A stretch of DNA of 64,000 bases from Methylobacterium frigidaeris (GTDB lineage Bacteria; Pseudomonadota; Alphaproteobacteria; Rhizobiales; Beijerinckiaceae). The position numbers and the translations under genes are program-made. How positions within the stretch are numbered: the stretch's first letter is position 1; every line of letters begins with the position of its first letter. The DNA lies in the NCBI RefSeq assembly GCF_022179185.1, contig NZ_BPQJ01000006.1:62001-126000 (forward strand), in the 5' to 3' direction. The notes beneath the pieces are model-generated. The model was not told where the DNA came from and did no database searches. It saw nothing but the letters and a program-made list of their open reading frames with translations. Positions 18,360-28,177 of the stretch are shown in pieces.

Positions 18360-18519
18360 CGCGGATCCCCGCGTCACCGCCTCTTGCGCGCATCCCGCCG
18401 GCCTCTTGCGCCGGGGCGGGGCGCGACGCATCTCGGAGGGATCGGGCCCGACCGCGCGCCTCGCAAGGTCGCCGCGTCCGGGTCCCTCGCTCATCCAGGA
18501 TCGAACTAAAGGCACGTCC

Positions 18520-19041
18520 ATGACCCCCGACAGCGTCGGCCCGTTCTCCCGCCCGATCCTGGTCGAGCGCACACTGAAGACCGGCCAGCCCGTCACCGTC
18601 GAGGCCAACGAGGAGGAGCGCGCCGCGCTCGCCCGCGATTTCGGCCTGCCGGGAATCGCACGGCTCGCCGGCACCTACCGGCTGTCCGGCTCGCTGCACC
18701 GGCTCCAGGTCACCGGCACCGTCGAGGCGGCGCTGACCCAGACCTGCGTGGTGACTCTCGAGCCGTTCGACGGCACGGTGACGGAAGAGGTCGACGTCGA
18801 TTTCGCCGACCAGGACGCCTTCGCGGGCACGCCGGCCGAGGATGCCGACATCCCCGACCCGATCGTGAACGGCCGCATCGACCTCGGCAGCCTGACCGCC
18901 GAGTTCCTCGCGCTCGGCCTCGACCCCTATCCGCGCAAGCCCGGCGTCGCCTTCGATCTGCCGGCGGCTGAAGAGGAGGAGACGCCCTTCGCCGCGCTCC
19001 AGGGCCTGAAGGGCCAGGGACCCGAGGGGAAGGACGGCTGA
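18520..19041 (+). CDS. DUF177 (YceD-like) protein
   Basis: A 173-residue DUF177 protein, the family of E. coli YceD linked to 23S rRNA and ribosome maturation. The hallmark is [22 protein letters not shown], with only the second half of the usual double-Cys motif visible here, and the C-terminal [15 protein letters not shown]. It lies just upstream of plsX, as yceD does in many bacteria (usually with rpmF between; rpmF is absent here). Start ATG at 18520. Confidence 0.88.
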   Translation: MTPDSVGPFSRPILVERTLKTGQPVTVEANEEERAALARDFGLPGIARLAGTYRLSGSLHRLQVTGTVEAALTQTCVVTLEPFDGTVTEEVDVDFADQDAFAGTPAEDADIPDPIVNGRIDLGSLTAEFLALGLDPYPRKPGVAFDLPAAEEEETPFAALQGLKGQGPEGKDG

Positions 19042-19178
19042 CGACGGGCCGACGCCCCACGCCCAGGCTTCAGAATTCGTTTGCGGCCCGGCGCCGGGTC
19101 GCTATTTTCCGCCGCGCCGCGGACCCCCTTCCTTGTTCCCGTGTCCCCGGCGGATCCGAGAGGCTGTTCGACACCCCC

Positions 19179-20213
19179 ATGTCCCAGAGAGTGCGCATCT
19201 CGCTCGACGCGATGGGCGGCGATCACGGTCCCTCGACGGTCGTGCCCGGTGCGGGGCTCGCCCGCGAGCGCCACCCCGAGACGACCTTCCTGATGTTCGG
19301 CGACGAGGCGGTGCTCACTCCCCTGGTCGCGGCCGAGCCGCGCCTGAAGGGCGCGGTCGAGATCCGCCACACCACCGTGGCGGTCGCCATGGACGAGAAG
19401 CCGAGCCAGGCGGTGCGCTCCGGCCGCGGCAAGTCGTCGATGTGGAAGGCGATCCAGGCGGTGCGCGACGGCGAGGCCGACGCCGCGGTGTCGGCCGGCA
19501 ATACCGGCGCGCTGATGGCGATGTCGAAGATCTGCCTCAAGACGATGTCGCACATCGAGCGCCCGGCCATCGCCTGCCTGTGGCCGACGGTGCGGGGCGA
19601 GAGCGTGGTGCTCGATGTCGGCGCCACCATCGGCACCGACGCCAACCACCTCGTCGACATGGCGGTGATGGGCGCCGCGATGGCCCGCATCGTGTTCGAC
19701 CTCGACCGGCCGACCGTAGGGCTCCTCAACGTCGGCACCGAGGAGATGAAGGGCAACGAGGCGGTCAAGGAGGCGGCGCGCATGCTGCGCGAGGCCGACC
19801 TGCCCGGCCTCGCTTATCACGGCTTCGTCGAGGGCACCGATCTCGGCCGCGGCACCGTGGACGTGGTGGTGACCGAGGGCTTCACCGGCAACATCGCCCT
19901 CAAGACCGCCGAGGGAACCGCCAAGCAGATCGCCGCGTACCTGAAAGGGGCGATGGGCCGGACGCTGATGGCGAAGATCGGCTACCTGTTCGCCCGCGGC
20001 GCCTTCCGGGCCCTGCGCGAGAAGATGAACCCGAGCCGGGCCAATGGCGGCGTCTTCCTCGGCCTCGAGGGCATCGTCATCAAGAGCCACGGCGCCGCCG
20101 ACGCCGAGGGCTTCGCCAGCGCCATCGACATCGCCCACGACATGGCCCGCCACGACCTGATGCGGACGATCCGGGAGCGCCTCGACGCCGCGCCGGCTCA
20201 GGCTTCGGCATAG
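19179..20213 (+). CDS. plsX: phosphate acyltransferase PlsX
   Basis: A 344-residue enzyme converting acyl-ACP to acyl-phosphate for phospholipid synthesis. It begins [20 protein letters not shown] and contains [13 protein letters not shown] and the C-terminal [23 protein letters not shown], all diagnostic. Length is standard. It is followed by fabH after 22 bp, then ihfA and merR, a conserved alphaproteobacterial block. Confidence 0.97.
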   Translation: MSQRVRISLDAMGGDHGPSTVVPGAGLARERHPETTFLMFGDEAVLTPLVAAEPRLKGAVEIRHTTVAVAMDEKPSQAVRSGRGKSSMWKAIQAVRDGEADAAVSAGNTGALMAMSKICLKTMSHIERPAIACLWPTVRGESVVLDVGATIGTDANHLVDMAVMGAAMARIVFDLDRPTVGLLNVGTEEMKGNEAVKEAARMLREADLPGLAYHGFVEGTDLGRGTVDVVVTEGFTGNIALKTAEGTAKQIAAYLKGAMGRTLMAKIGYLFARGAFRALREKMNPSRANGGVFLGLEGIVIKSHGAADAEGFASAIDIAHDMARHDLMRTIRERLDAAPAQASA

Positions 20214-20235
20214 GTACGGGATTGGGGAGGAGATC

Positions 20236-21213
20236 ATGACCCGCCTTCGCTCGGTGGTGCGGGGCTGCGGCTCCTACCTGCCGCGGACCGTCGTCACCAA
20301 CGACGACCTCGCCGCCCGGGTCGAGACCTCGGACGACTGGATCATCCAGCGCACCGGCATCCGCCAGCGCCACATCGCCGAACCCGACGAGACCACCTCG
20401 GTGCTCGGCATCAAGGCGGCGCAGGCCGCCCTGCACGATGCCGGCATCGATCCCTCGACGATCGACCTCGTGATCTGCGCGACCTCGACGCCGGACCACA
20501 CCTTCCCGTCGACCGCGACGCAGATCCAGGCCGGGCTCGGCATCCACGCCGGCGCCGCCTTCGACCTCCAGGCGGTCTGCGCCGGCTTCGTCTACGCGGT
20601 CGCCACCGCCGACAAGTTCCTGACCACGGGAGCGGCCACCCGCGCCCTGGTGGTCGGCGCCGAGACCTTTTCGCGGTTGCTCGACTGGGAGGACCGGACC
20701 ACCTGCGTGCTGTTCGGCGACGGTGCCGGCGCCGTGGTGCTGGAGGCGCAACCCGGCGAGGGCCATTCCGGCGACCGCGGCGTGCTGACGAGCCAGCTCC
20801 GGGCCGACGGCCGCCACCGGGAGAAGCTCTACGTCGATGGCGGGCCGGGCTCGACCGGGACGACGGGCAAGCTGCGCATGGTCGGCAAGGAGGTGTTCCG
20901 GTTCGCCGTCGGCTCGGTCACCGACGTGATCGCGCAGGCCTTCGAGGCCACCGGCACCACCGCGGAGGATCTCGACTGGTTCGTGCCGCACCAGGCCAAC
21001 CGGCGGATCATCGAGGCCTCGGCCGACAAGCTCGGCATCGCCCGCGAGAAGGTGGTGCTGACGGTCGACCGCCACGGCAACACCTCGGCCGCCTCGATCC
21101 CGCTCGCCCTCGATGCGGCCTGCCGCGACGGCCGGATCAAGCGCGGCGACCTCGTGATGATCGAGGCGATCGGCGGCGGTTTCACCTGGGGCAGCGCGCT
21201 GATCCGCTGGTAG
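20236..21213 (+). CDS. fabH: 3-oxoacyl-ACP synthase III
   Basis: A 325-residue KAS III that starts fatty acid synthesis by condensing acetyl-CoA with malonyl-ACP. The catalytic Cys is in [11 protein letters not shown] (about residue 115), the His in [12 protein letters not shown] (about 253) and the Asn in [12 protein letters not shown] (about 283), completing the Cys-His-Asn triad. GGAGG lies just before the ATG. Operonic with plsX. Confidence 0.97.
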   Translation: MTRLRSVVRGCGSYLPRTVVTNDDLAARVETSDDWIIQRTGIRQRHIAEPDETTSVLGIKAAQAALHDAGIDPSTIDLVICATSTPDHTFPSTATQIQAGLGIHAGAAFDLQAVCAGFVYAVATADKFLTTGAATRALVVGAETFSRLLDWEDRTTCVLFGDGAGAVVLEAQPGEGHSGDRGVLTSQLRADGRHREKLYVDGGPGSTGTTGKLRMVGKEVFRFAVGSVTDVIAQAFEATGTTAEDLDWFVPHQANRRIIEASADKLGIAREKVVLTVDRHGNTSAASIPLALDAACRDGRIKRGDLVMIEAIGGGFTWGSALIRW

Positions 21214-21331
21214 ACCTGTAAAGTATCCGGGAACCCGCCCGGCGCCCGGTTGACCCGGCGCGCATCGCCGATTAGCGTGCGCGATCATAGACATACGTTG
21301 TTCGTGAATCAGCCGCCGGGGGAGCAGCACG

Positions 21332-21649
21332 ATGGCAGGCAAGACGGTCACGCGGGCCGATCTGAGCGAGGCCGTCTACCAGCGGGTCGGCCTGTCGCGG
21401 ACGGAATCCGCCGCCCTGGTGGAGACCGTGCTGTCGGAGATCTGCGGCTGCCTCTCCTCCGGCGAGACCGTGAAGCTGTCCTCCTTCGGCTCCTTCGTGG
21501 TGCGCGACAAGGGCAAGCGGGTCGGCCGCAACCCGAAGACCGGCGTCGAGGTGGCGATCGAGCCGCGCCGGGTGATGGTGTTCAAGCCCTCGAACGTGCT
21601 CAAGGCCCGGATCAACGGCGACGCCGCCCCGGACGACGACGACGGGTGA
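21332..21649 (+). CDS. ihfA: integration host factor subunit alpha
   Basis: A 105-residue HU/IHF-family DNA-bending protein. It carries the DNA-arm sequence [18 protein letters not shown] and the family opening [28 protein letters not shown] lies just upstream of the ATG. Its position between fabH and a MerR regulator is typical of the alpha subunit gene. It bends DNA in promoter and recombination complexes together with IhfB, which is not in the window. Confidence 0.94.
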   Translation: MAGKTVTRADLSEAVYQRVGLSRTESAALVETVLSEICGCLSSGETVKLSSFGSFVVRDKGKRVGRNPKTGVEVAIEPRRVMVFKPSNVLKARINGDAAPDDDDG

Positions 21650-21692
21650 GCCGCGTCTGCGCTGGCGCATGGGCTGACGCAGGATCGGGCCG

Positions 21693-22220
21693 ATGACCGG
21701 GATGCCGATCGAGGACGAGGATCTTCCCGAGCCTGGCGGGGCCGACGCCCCCGGCCGGGCGCTCCTGCCCGAGAAGGAGCCCGGCGCCTTCCGCACCATC
21801 AGCGAGGTCGCCGAGGATCTCGACCTGCCCCAGCACGTGCTGCGCTTCTGGGAGACCCGCTTCACCCAGGTGCGCCCGCTCAAGCGCGGCGGCAACCGGC
21901 GCTACTACCGGCCCGACGACGTCGACCTCCTGCGCGGCATCCGCCGCCTCCTCTACGGCCAGGGCTACACGATCCGGGGCGCCCAGCGCGTCCTGCGCGA
22001 GCGCGGCATGCGCTTCGTCCAGGCAGTCGGCCGCGGCGAGCAGGTCGCCCCGGCCTTCGTCGAATCCGACCACGAGCCGGAGCCCGAGACCGCCCCGCCG
22101 CCGCTGGGGCGGGCGGACCGGGCGAGCCTCAACGCGGTGCTGGACGAACTGCGAGCATGCCGGCGGCAGATCGCCCAGGTGAGAATGTCGGGTTCCGTGA
22201 GCGATGGCTCACGCAAGTAG
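21693..22220 (+). CDS. MerR-family transcriptional regulator
   Basis: A 175-residue regulator. The helix-turn-helix region is at residues about 31-100 ([22 protein letters not shown], then [23 protein letters not shown]), followed by a short C-terminal part with no effector-binding domain. This MerR next to ihfA is widespread in alphaproteobacteria; its target is unknown. The gene begins 43 bp after ihfA and is probably in the same transcript. In some relatives a tRNA gene follows, but none is visible here. Confidence 0.9.
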   Translation: MTGMPIEDEDLPEPGGADAPGRALLPEKEPGAFRTISEVAEDLDLPQHVLRFWETRFTQVRPLKRGGNRRYYRPDDVDLLRGIRRLLYGQGYTIRGAQRVLRERGMRFVQAVGRGEQVAPAFVESDHEPEPETAPPPLGRADRASLNAVLDELRACRRQIAQVRMSGSVSDGSRK

Positions 22221-22335
22221 GTACGGCGCTGACCCTATTCGCATTGATCCCTGACGCGGCGCATCAGGATGGAGCGGGACGTTGACGATCGAGGGGTGCG
22301 CGGCATCCTCTTGCTCATGCGAAATGGAGTCGGCC

Positions 22336-22623
22336 GTGGAAGTGAAGGAAGCGGTATCCAGAGCCAAGCACTATCCGGCAGATGTCTTCTCTGACGAAGA
22401 AATATCTGACATCCGACTTGAAGAGGTCGAATTTGATAAGCTGGACAGGTCTTGGCTTATAACGCTTGGATTCCTCCAACCAGACTTCGAGACGAATTCT
22501 GTCGAGGCTATCAGAAAAAATCCTTTGCAGCGGCCCACGCGCCAGATCTACAAAATCGTCCGAATTCCCGAAAGCGACAGCGAATTTCCGTCGATGAAGA
22601 CTCGTGTCCTCGGCGAGCCATGA
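22336..22623 (+). CDS. small acidic protein of a two-gene PIN-associated module
   Basis: A 95-residue acidic protein opening VEVKEAVSRAKHYPADVF and continuing RLEEVEFDKLDRSWLITLGF. It resembles short proteins (often starting M-D/E-V-K-E-A) that sit before PIN-like genes in scattered accessory loci. The GTG at 22336 is chosen because GGAG lies six bases upstream and the family pattern begins there; an ATG at 22324 is possible. The last four bases overlap the next gene (ATGA). Local base composition is clearly lower in GC (24 of 60 at 22381-22440), a sign of transfer. It may act as the antitoxin or partner of the PIN gene; that is inference. Confidence 0.6.
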   Translation: MEVKEAVSRAKHYPADVFSDEEISDIRLEEVEFDKLDRSWLITLGFLQPDFETNSVEAIRKNPLQRPTRQIYKIVRIPESDSEFPSMKTRVLGEP

Positions 22624-23086
22624 GGCGTAGCATCATCTTGGATACGCAGTTGATCGTCCTGCTTGCGGTCGGACAGGCCGATCGTAGCATGATCAGAAAA
22701 CATAAAAATTTAACCGAGTCCCGATTCAGGATTTCGATCTCTTGATGCTGCTGTTGGGATCGGAGCCGAGTCTCATCCTGCTCCCGAACACGGTGTCTGA
22801 AGCCGCCAATTTGCTGCGCCAGCATCGCGATCCCGAACGAAGAATCATCATGGAAACGTTCAAGAGTTTCATCCACGCCCATTGCGAGCGGGACGTCGCC
22901 AGCAAGGTCGCAACATCGAGACGAGAATACAGGCGACTTGGAGTTGCCGATGCGGCGATTCTCGAGAGCTGCACGGACGCCTGTGAAATCCTCACGGCCG
23001 ACGCAGACCTTCATGTCACCGCATCGGGACTCGGGATGCGATCCAGGAACCTCAACCATATGCGCGAGGACTACGGAATACTCTGA
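22620..23086 (+). pseudogene. PIN-like ribonuclease gene broken by a frameshift
   Basis: The ATG at 22620 overlaps the upstream stop. Frame one reads MRRSIILDTQLIVLLAVG and runs to a TGA at 22743-22745. The continuation is in another frame: from about 22720 it reads QDFDLLMLLLG, then TPNTVSEAANLL-like sequence, RRLGVADAAILE and CEILTADADLHV, ending at 23086. Joined, the parts give about 155 residues with acidic residues spaced as in PIN nucleases (LDTQ, SEAAN, VADAA, TADAD). A one-base loss near 22715-22725 explains the break. It may be a decayed toxin-like gene, a sequencing error or, less likely, programmed frameshifting. AT-rich like its partner. Confidence 0.65.
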
Positions 23087-23198
23087 TACGTGTTCGAGTC
23101 TCCCGCAACCCGGCTCGAACAGACGGGTGCGCCAGCTCCCAAAGCAGCATTTTTCGCGAGATCGCAGAACCCACCGCCCGGCACCGCGTTACGCGCAC

Positions 23199-23648
23199 AT
23201 GGCCGAATCCCGCCGCCACGCTTCTCCGACCACCGAGCTGATCGCGCGGCTGATGCGCGTCGTGCGCACCTGCCCGGAGGCGACGGCCGACGTGCTCGAA
23301 CTGGTGCTGCTGGTGAGCCAGATCGAGGCGATCCCCGTGGTCGACCGGGACTACCGCGATGCCAGGCGGGTGATCTCCCGCCTGCGCCACCCGCTCTGGG
23401 ACATGACGCCCGACCAGCGCGAGGTGCTGCGCAAGGCCGCCGACACCATCCGGGATGCCTGCCGCCTGCGCGAGACCGACATCCCCGCCGACCCGATCGG
23501 CGATGCCGGCGAGCGGGCGCGGGTCGAGCGCGGGCTCGCCTCGGCCCTTGCGGGAGAGTTCACGCCGGCCCAGATCGCCCGGGTGACCGGCGCCACGCTG
23601 GCGGTGCTTCAGGCGGCGACCGGCGACGAGCCGGGGGAGGGGGCATGA
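23199..23648 (+). CDS. conserved hypothetical protein
   Basis: A 149-residue mostly helical soluble protein of unknown function. Visible features are TELIARLMRVVRTCPEATADVLELV near the start, a basic DYRDARRVISRLRHPLW segment, and a C-terminal part beginning FTPAQIARVTGATLA that resembles a short helix-turn-helix-like segment. No signal peptide. GC content is back to the chromosomal norm. Its stop overlaps the ATG of a 35-residue membrane peptide gene. Confidence 0.55.
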   Translation: MAESRRHASPTTELIARLMRVVRTCPEATADVLELVLLVSQIEAIPVVDRDYRDARRVISRLRHPLWDMTPDQREVLRKAADTIRDACRLRETDIPADPIGDAGERARVERGLASALAGEFTPAQIARVTGATLAVLQAATGDEPGEGA

Positions 23649-23752
23649 TGATCGGCGACTATCCGGTCGAGGGACGGGGCTACTGGCTCTGGCTCGGCGG
23701 CGTGGCCCTGCTCGGGCTGTTCAACCTGTTCGTGATGCTGGTCCTGCACTGA
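23645..23752 (+). CDS. 35-residue membrane microprotein
   Basis: A 35-residue peptide MMIGDYPVEGRGYWLWLGG followed by a hydrophobic ALLGLFNLFVMLVLH, one membrane span filling the C-terminal half. Its ATG overlaps the upstream TGA as ATGA, a classic translational coupling arrangement that argues it is real. Function unknown; small single-span proteins often modulate a membrane partner. Confidence 0.5.
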   Translation: MMIGDYPVEGRGYWLWLGGVALLGLFNLFVMLVLH

Positions 23753-23849
23753 CGGCGGTTTCCACCACGGAACCGACGGCGCGGCTCTCGACGCGGACGG
23801 GCCCGCTCACCACATGCGGCCGGCATCCCCTCGGAGAGCTTGAGCCCAC

Positions 23850-24329
23850 ATGACCAGCCCCTTCCGCCCGACCCTGGCGCTCGCCGTCCTGCTGGCCGCC
23901 GGGCCCGTGCTGGCCGCCGGCCCCGCCCTGGCACAGACCGCCGCCAAGGTCCGCGAGCACTCCGTCGCCTCCGGCAAGCAGGTCCGGCTGGTGATGGTGC
24001 CGAACCTGAAGAAGGATTGCTCGCTCGGGCCGCAGCCCGAGCTGAAGGTCACGAGCCCGCCGAAGAACGGCGCCTTGATCCAGCGCGCCGGCAAGGTGAA
24101 GACCCCCGCCACCTATCGATGCCCGAACGCCGAGGCCAACGTCCAGGCCCTGTTCTACGAGAGCAAGGCCGGCTTCACCGGCAGCGACGAGGTCACGGTG
24201 GAGATCAAGGGCACCGACGGCAACGTGAGCACCCAGACGATCAAGCTGACGGTCGGGGCCGCGGGCACCAAGGAAGGCCCCAAGGACAGCGGCAAGGACG
24301 GCGCGAAGAAGGACAGCACCGACCTCTGA
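23850..24329 (+). CDS. secreted protein with beta-sandwich-like core
   Basis: A 159-residue exported protein. The signal peptide is LALAVLLAAGPVLAAGPALAQ (residues about 9-29). The mature chain has two cysteines in KKDCSLGP and TYRCPNAE that could pair. It includes the stretch FTGSDEVTVEIKGTDGNV and ends TIKLTVGA, a pattern seen in Ig-like and cadherin-like bacterial repeats. The tail is Lys/Gly/Asp-rich. Function unknown. Confidence 0.6.
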   Translation: MTSPFRPTLALAVLLAAGPVLAAGPALAQTAAKVREHSVASGKQVRLVMVPNLKKDCSLGPQPELKVTSPPKNGALIQRAGKVKTPATYRCPNAEANVQALFYESKAGFTGSDEVTVEIKGTDGNVSTQTIKLTVGAAGTKEGPKDSGKDGAKKDSTDL

Positions 24330-24684
24330 GCGCCGGTCGGCCCTGCGCCCGACGCGCAGGACGAAACGAAGCGGGAACGCTGACCTGACGGCCGGCGTTC
24401 CTCCCCTGTCCCGCGGGGCTGCCGACGGCGCTCCGAGGGGTGTGGAAAAACCGGAACAGGCGTGGCCTTTACGGCACAGGGCCGGTGGGTCACCGGCTTT
24501 CGCATTGGCGGATCTGCAACTTTCCCGGCCGCCGCGGCACGCGCCTTGCCCGCAGCCGGCCTGCATACAGGCTCCTGGCCGCCTCCGCACCCCTCCTTCC
24601 GTCGCCGCGCTGCGACAAACATGGGGATATCGATTGCATCCGAGGCGGGACAGGATGATCCTGGCGATGTCGTGAGGGTCCGGA
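24330..24684. other. 355-bp leader region of the prkA operon
   Basis: No gene seen. It contains the candidate EcfG promoter at 24374-24399, which would leave a long 5' untranslated region before prkA. No strong hairpin. Confidence 0.5.
24374..24399 (+). promoter_or_regulatory. candidate EcfG (general stress) promoter
   Basis: GGAAC at 24374-24378 and CGTT at 24396-24399 are separated by 17 bases, matching the alphaproteobacterial EcfG consensus GGAAC-N16/17-CGTT. The downstream genes prkA-yeaH-spoVR are stress-induced in other bacteria. The start codon is 286 bp away, which is far. Confidence 0.45.
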
Positions 24685-26637
24685 ATGCCAATGCCGTCAG
24701 CGAGCGACCTCTTTCAAACTTTCGCGCGCAGCTACGAGTCCCGTCGGGACGCGGAGCTGTCGCTGTCCGAATATCTCGAAGCCTGCCGTGACAATCCCCT
24801 GATGTACGCGAGTGCGCCGGAGCGCATTCTCGACGCGATCGGCCAGCCCGAGTTCATCGACACGGCGCGGGATTCCCGCCTGGGCCGGATCTTCATGAAC
24901 CGGACCATCCGGATTTATCCGGCCTTCTCCGAGTTCTACGGCATGGAGGAGACGATCGAGCGCATCGTCTCGTTCTTCCGCCATGCCGCGCAGGGCCTGG
25001 AGGAGCGCAAGCAGATCCTCTACCTGCTCGGGCCGGTGGGCGGCGGCAAGTCGTCCCTCGCCGAGCGGCTGAAGGCCCTGATGGAGGTGCACCCGATCTA
25101 CGTGCTCAAGGCCGGCAACGAGATGAGCCCGGTCTTCGAGAGCCCGCTGGTGCTGTTCGACCCCGAGACGATGGGGCCGATGATCGAGGAGCGCTACGGC
25201 GTGCCGCGCCGGCGCCTCACCGGTCTGATGAGCCCCTGGTGCCTCAAGCGCCTCGACGAGTTCGGCGGCGACATCTCGAAGTTCAAGGTCGTCAAGGTCA
25301 ACCCGTCCCGCCTGCGCCAGATCGCGATCGCCAAGACCGAACCGGGCGACGAGAACAACCAGGACATCTCGTCCCTGGTCGGCAAGGTCGACATCCGCAA
25401 GCTCGAGACCCTGAGCCAGGCCGATCCCGACGCCTACTCCTACTCGGGCGGCCTCAACCGGGCAAACCAGGGCATTCTCGAATTCGTCGAGATGTTCAAG
25501 GCGCCGATCAAGATGCTGCACCCCCTGCTCACCGCCACGCAGGAGGGCAACTACGTCGGAACCGAGAATATCGGGGCGATCCCGTTCACCGGCATCATCC
25601 TCGCCCACTCGAACGAGGCCGAGTGGCAGAGCTTCAAGACCAACAAGAACAACGAAGCCTTCATCGACCGCATCTACGTCATCAAGGTGCCCTACTGCCT
25701 GCGGGTGACCGAGGAGCAGCGGATCTACGAGAAGCTGGTTTCGGGGTCGGAACTCGCCTCGGCCCGCTGCGCCCCCGGCACCCTGGAGATGCTGGCCCGG
25801 TTCTCGGTGCTCTCGCGCCTGCGCGAGCACGCGAACTCGAACGTCTTCTCCAAGATGCGGGTCTATGACGGCGAGTCCCTGCGCGAGGTCGATCCACGTG
25901 CCCGCTCGATGCAGGAATACAAGGACACCGCCGGCGTCGACGAGGGCATGGACGGGATCTCGACCCGCTTCGCCTTCAAGGTGATGGCCGCCACTTTCAA
26001 CCACGACACCACCGAGGTCTCGGCCGACCCGGTCCACCTGATGTACGTGCTTGAGCAGTCGCTGCGCCGCGAGCAGCTCCCGCCCGAGACCGAGAAGCGC
26101 TACCTCGAATTCATCAAGGGCGAACTGGCGCCGCGCTACGCCGAGTTCATCGGCCACGAGATTCAGAAAGCCTACCTCGAATCCTACCACGATTACGGCC
26201 AGAACCTGTTCGACCGCTACATCGACTATGCCGATGCCTGGATCGAGGACCAGGACTTCAAGGACCCGGAGACCGGGCAGCTGCTCAATCGCGAGCTGCT
26301 GAACCAGGAACTCACCAAGATCGAGAAGCCCGCAGGTATCGCCAACCCGAAGGATTTTCGCAATGAGGTGGTGAAGTTCGCCCTGCGCTCGCGGGCCCAG
26401 CACGGCGGGCGCAACCCGTCCTGGACCTCCTACGAGAAGATCCGCGAGGTGATCGAGCGGCGGATGTTCAGCCAGGTGGAGGAACTGCTGCCGGTGATCT
26501 CCTTCGGCTCGAAGAAGGACAGCGAGACCGAGAAGAAGCACGGTGAGTTCGTCGAGCGGATGAAGGACCGTGGCTACACCGAGCGGCAGGTCCGCCGCCT
26601 GGTCGAGTGGTACATGCGCGTCAAGCAGGCGGGCTGA
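24685..26637 (+). CDS. prkA: PrkA-family serine protein kinase
   Basis: A 650-residue PrkA/YeaG protein. The N-terminal AAA-like domain has the Walker A sequence GPVGGGKSSLAERL near residue 116, and the C-terminal kinase-like domain holds AFKVMAATFNHDT and later segments. E. coli YeaG is a stress-induced kinase or ATPase in stationary phase and nitrogen starvation. GAGGG precedes the ATG; a second in-frame ATG two codons later is possible. Followed by yeaH (131 bp) and spoVR, the standard three-gene unit. Confidence 0.95.
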   Translation: MPMPSASDLFQTFARSYESRRDAELSLSEYLEACRDNPLMYASAPERILDAIGQPEFIDTARDSRLGRIFMNRTIRIYPAFSEFYGMEETIERIVSFFRHAAQGLEERKQILYLLGPVGGGKSSLAERLKALMEVHPIYVLKAGNEMSPVFESPLVLFDPETMGPMIEERYGVPRRRLTGLMSPWCLKRLDEFGGDISKFKVVKVNPSRLRQIAIAKTEPGDENNQDISSLVGKVDIRKLETLSQADPDAYSYSGGLNRANQGILEFVEMFKAPIKMLHPLLTATQEGNYVGTENIGAIPFTGIILAHSNEAEWQSFKTNKNNEAFIDRIYVIKVPYCLRVTEEQRIYEKLVSGSELASARCAPGTLEMLARFSVLSRLREHANSNVFSKMRVYDGESLREVDPRARSMQEYKDTAGVDEGMDGISTRFAFKVMAATFNHDTTEVSADPVHLMYVLEQSLRREQLPPETEKRYLEFIKGELAPRYAEFIGHEIQKAYLESYHDYGQNLFDRYIDYADAWIEDQDFKDPETGQLLNRELLNQELTKIEKPAGIANPKDFRNEVVKFALRSRAQHGGRNPSWTSYEKIREVIERRMFSQVEELLPVISFGSKKDSETEKKHGEFVERMKDRGYTERQVRRLVEWYMRVKQAG

Positions 26638-26768
26638 CCGGATTAGACCCATCGCGGCCCGCGGGATCGTCTCCCGCGGGCTTACCCCCAAAGGGAGACC
26701 CCGAGGGGAGCGGTGGCGGGGGATGGACCCGATACGGTATGATGGCGTGATCGGAGAGCGCGAAGCGG

Positions 26769-28082
26769 ATGCACATCATCGATCGACGCCTCAATCCTGG
26801 CGGCAAGAGCCTGGCGAACCGGCAGCGCTTCCTGCGCCGGGTCCGGGACGTGGCCCAGCGCGCCGTGCGCGAGGCGGCCCGGGATAAGGACATCAAGGAT
26901 CTCGGCAAGGACGGCAACGTCACCGTTCCGGTCGACGGCGTGCGCGAGCCGAAATTCACCCGCAACCCCTCGACCGGGGTGCAGGACCACATCCTGCCCG
27001 GCAACAAGACCTACATCGAGGGTGACCTGATCGAGCGCCCACCGGGCGGCGGCGGGGGAGGGGGCGGCAGCGGCGAGGCCGGCGACGGCGGGGCTGACGG
27101 CGAGGATACGTTCCGCTTCGTCCTGACCCGCGAGGAGTTCCTGGAGCTCTTCCTCGAAGATCTCGAACTGCCCGATCTCGCCAAGCGCCGCCTCGCGGTG
27201 GTCGAGACCGCGACCCTGCGCCGGGCCGGCTACACGGTGTCGGGCTCGCCCGCCAACCTCGCCCTGGGGCGCACCCTGCGCAATTCTCTGTCGCGGCGCA
27301 TCGCCCTCAAGCGGCCCAAGGCCGCCGAGATGGAGACCCTGGAGGAGGAGATCCGGGCGCTGGAGGAGAGCCAGCCCGACGCGGTGATCCTCGACGAGCT
27401 GAAGGCGGAACTGGAGCGCTTGCGCACCCGCTCGCAGCGCATTCCCTACGTCGATCCGATCGACCTGCGCTACCGGCGCTTCGAGCCCTATCCGCGTCCC
27501 GTCGCCCAGGCGGTGATGTTCTGCCTGATGGACGTCTCGGGCTCGATGACCGAGCACATGAAGGATCTCGCCAAGCGGTTCTACATCCTGCTGCACATCT
27601 TCCTGACCCGGCGCTACAAGCACGTCGAGATCGTCTTCATCCGCCACACCGACCACGCCAAGGAGGTCGACGAGGAGACGTTCTTCGGCTCGCGCGAGAC
27701 CGGCGGCACGCTGGTCTCCTCGGCGCTGGTCGAGATGAAGCGGATCATCGCCGAGCGCTACAACCCCGAGGACTGGAACATCTACGCCGCCCAGGCCTCG
27801 GACGGCGACAACGTGTCGAGCGACGGCGCCACCTCGCAGGACCTCCTGCGCACCGCGATCCTGCCGGCCTGCCAGTACTTCGCCTATCTCGAGGTCGGCG
27901 ACGAGGGTGGGCCGCGGGCGGGCTTCGTCGAGCATCGCACCACGCTCTGGCGCACCTACGAGCCGGTCTCGAAGACCAATTCGGTGCTGGCCATGCGCAA
28001 GGTCAACCACCGCCGCGACATCTACCCGGTCTTCCGCGAGCTGTTCGCCCGCAAGGCCGGTCAGGAGGCCGCTGCACCGTGA
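26769..28082 (+). CDS. yeaH: YeaH/YhbH family protein (DUF444)
   Basis: A 437-residue DUF444 protein, partner of PrkA/YeaG. The N-terminus reads IIDRRLNPGGKSLANRQRFLRR as in E. coli YeaH. A Gly-rich linker (residues about 92-102) follows, and the C-terminal half is a von Willebrand A-like domain with the metal-site motif MDVSGSMTEHMKD near residue 258. Role unknown beyond the stress operon. It lies between prkA and spoVR. Confidence 0.94.
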   Translation: MHIIDRRLNPGGKSLANRQRFLRRVRDVAQRAVREAARDKDIKDLGKDGNVTVPVDGVREPKFTRNPSTGVQDHILPGNKTYIEGDLIERPPGGGGGGGGSGEAGDGGADGEDTFRFVLTREEFLELFLEDLELPDLAKRRLAVVETATLRRAGYTVSGSPANLALGRTLRNSLSRRIALKRPKAAEMETLEEEIRALEESQPDAVILDELKAELERLRTRSQRIPYVDPIDLRYRRFEPYPRPVAQAVMFCLMDVSGSMTEHMKDLAKRFYILLHIFLTRRYKHVEIVFIRHTDHAKEVDEETFFGSRETGGTLVSSALVEMKRIIAERYNPEDWNIYAAQASDGDNVSSDGATSQDLLRTAILPACQYFAYLEVGDEGGPRAGFVEHRTTLWRTYEPVSKTNSVLAMRKVNHRRDIYPVFRELFARKAGQEAAAP

Positions 28083-28177
28083 CGAAGCGCGGCCCGGCAG
28101 CGGGCCGCGGCGACGCAACTTCGGTTCGCATCCCACCGCCGGGGGATGCTTCAAGGCACCGGGAGGTCCGACGCCCG

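Noticed and set aside
22221-22335. tRNA gene as an integration site after the merR gene
   Set aside because: A tRNA often follows this block in relatives, but no cloverleaf or CCA-like sequence is visible here.
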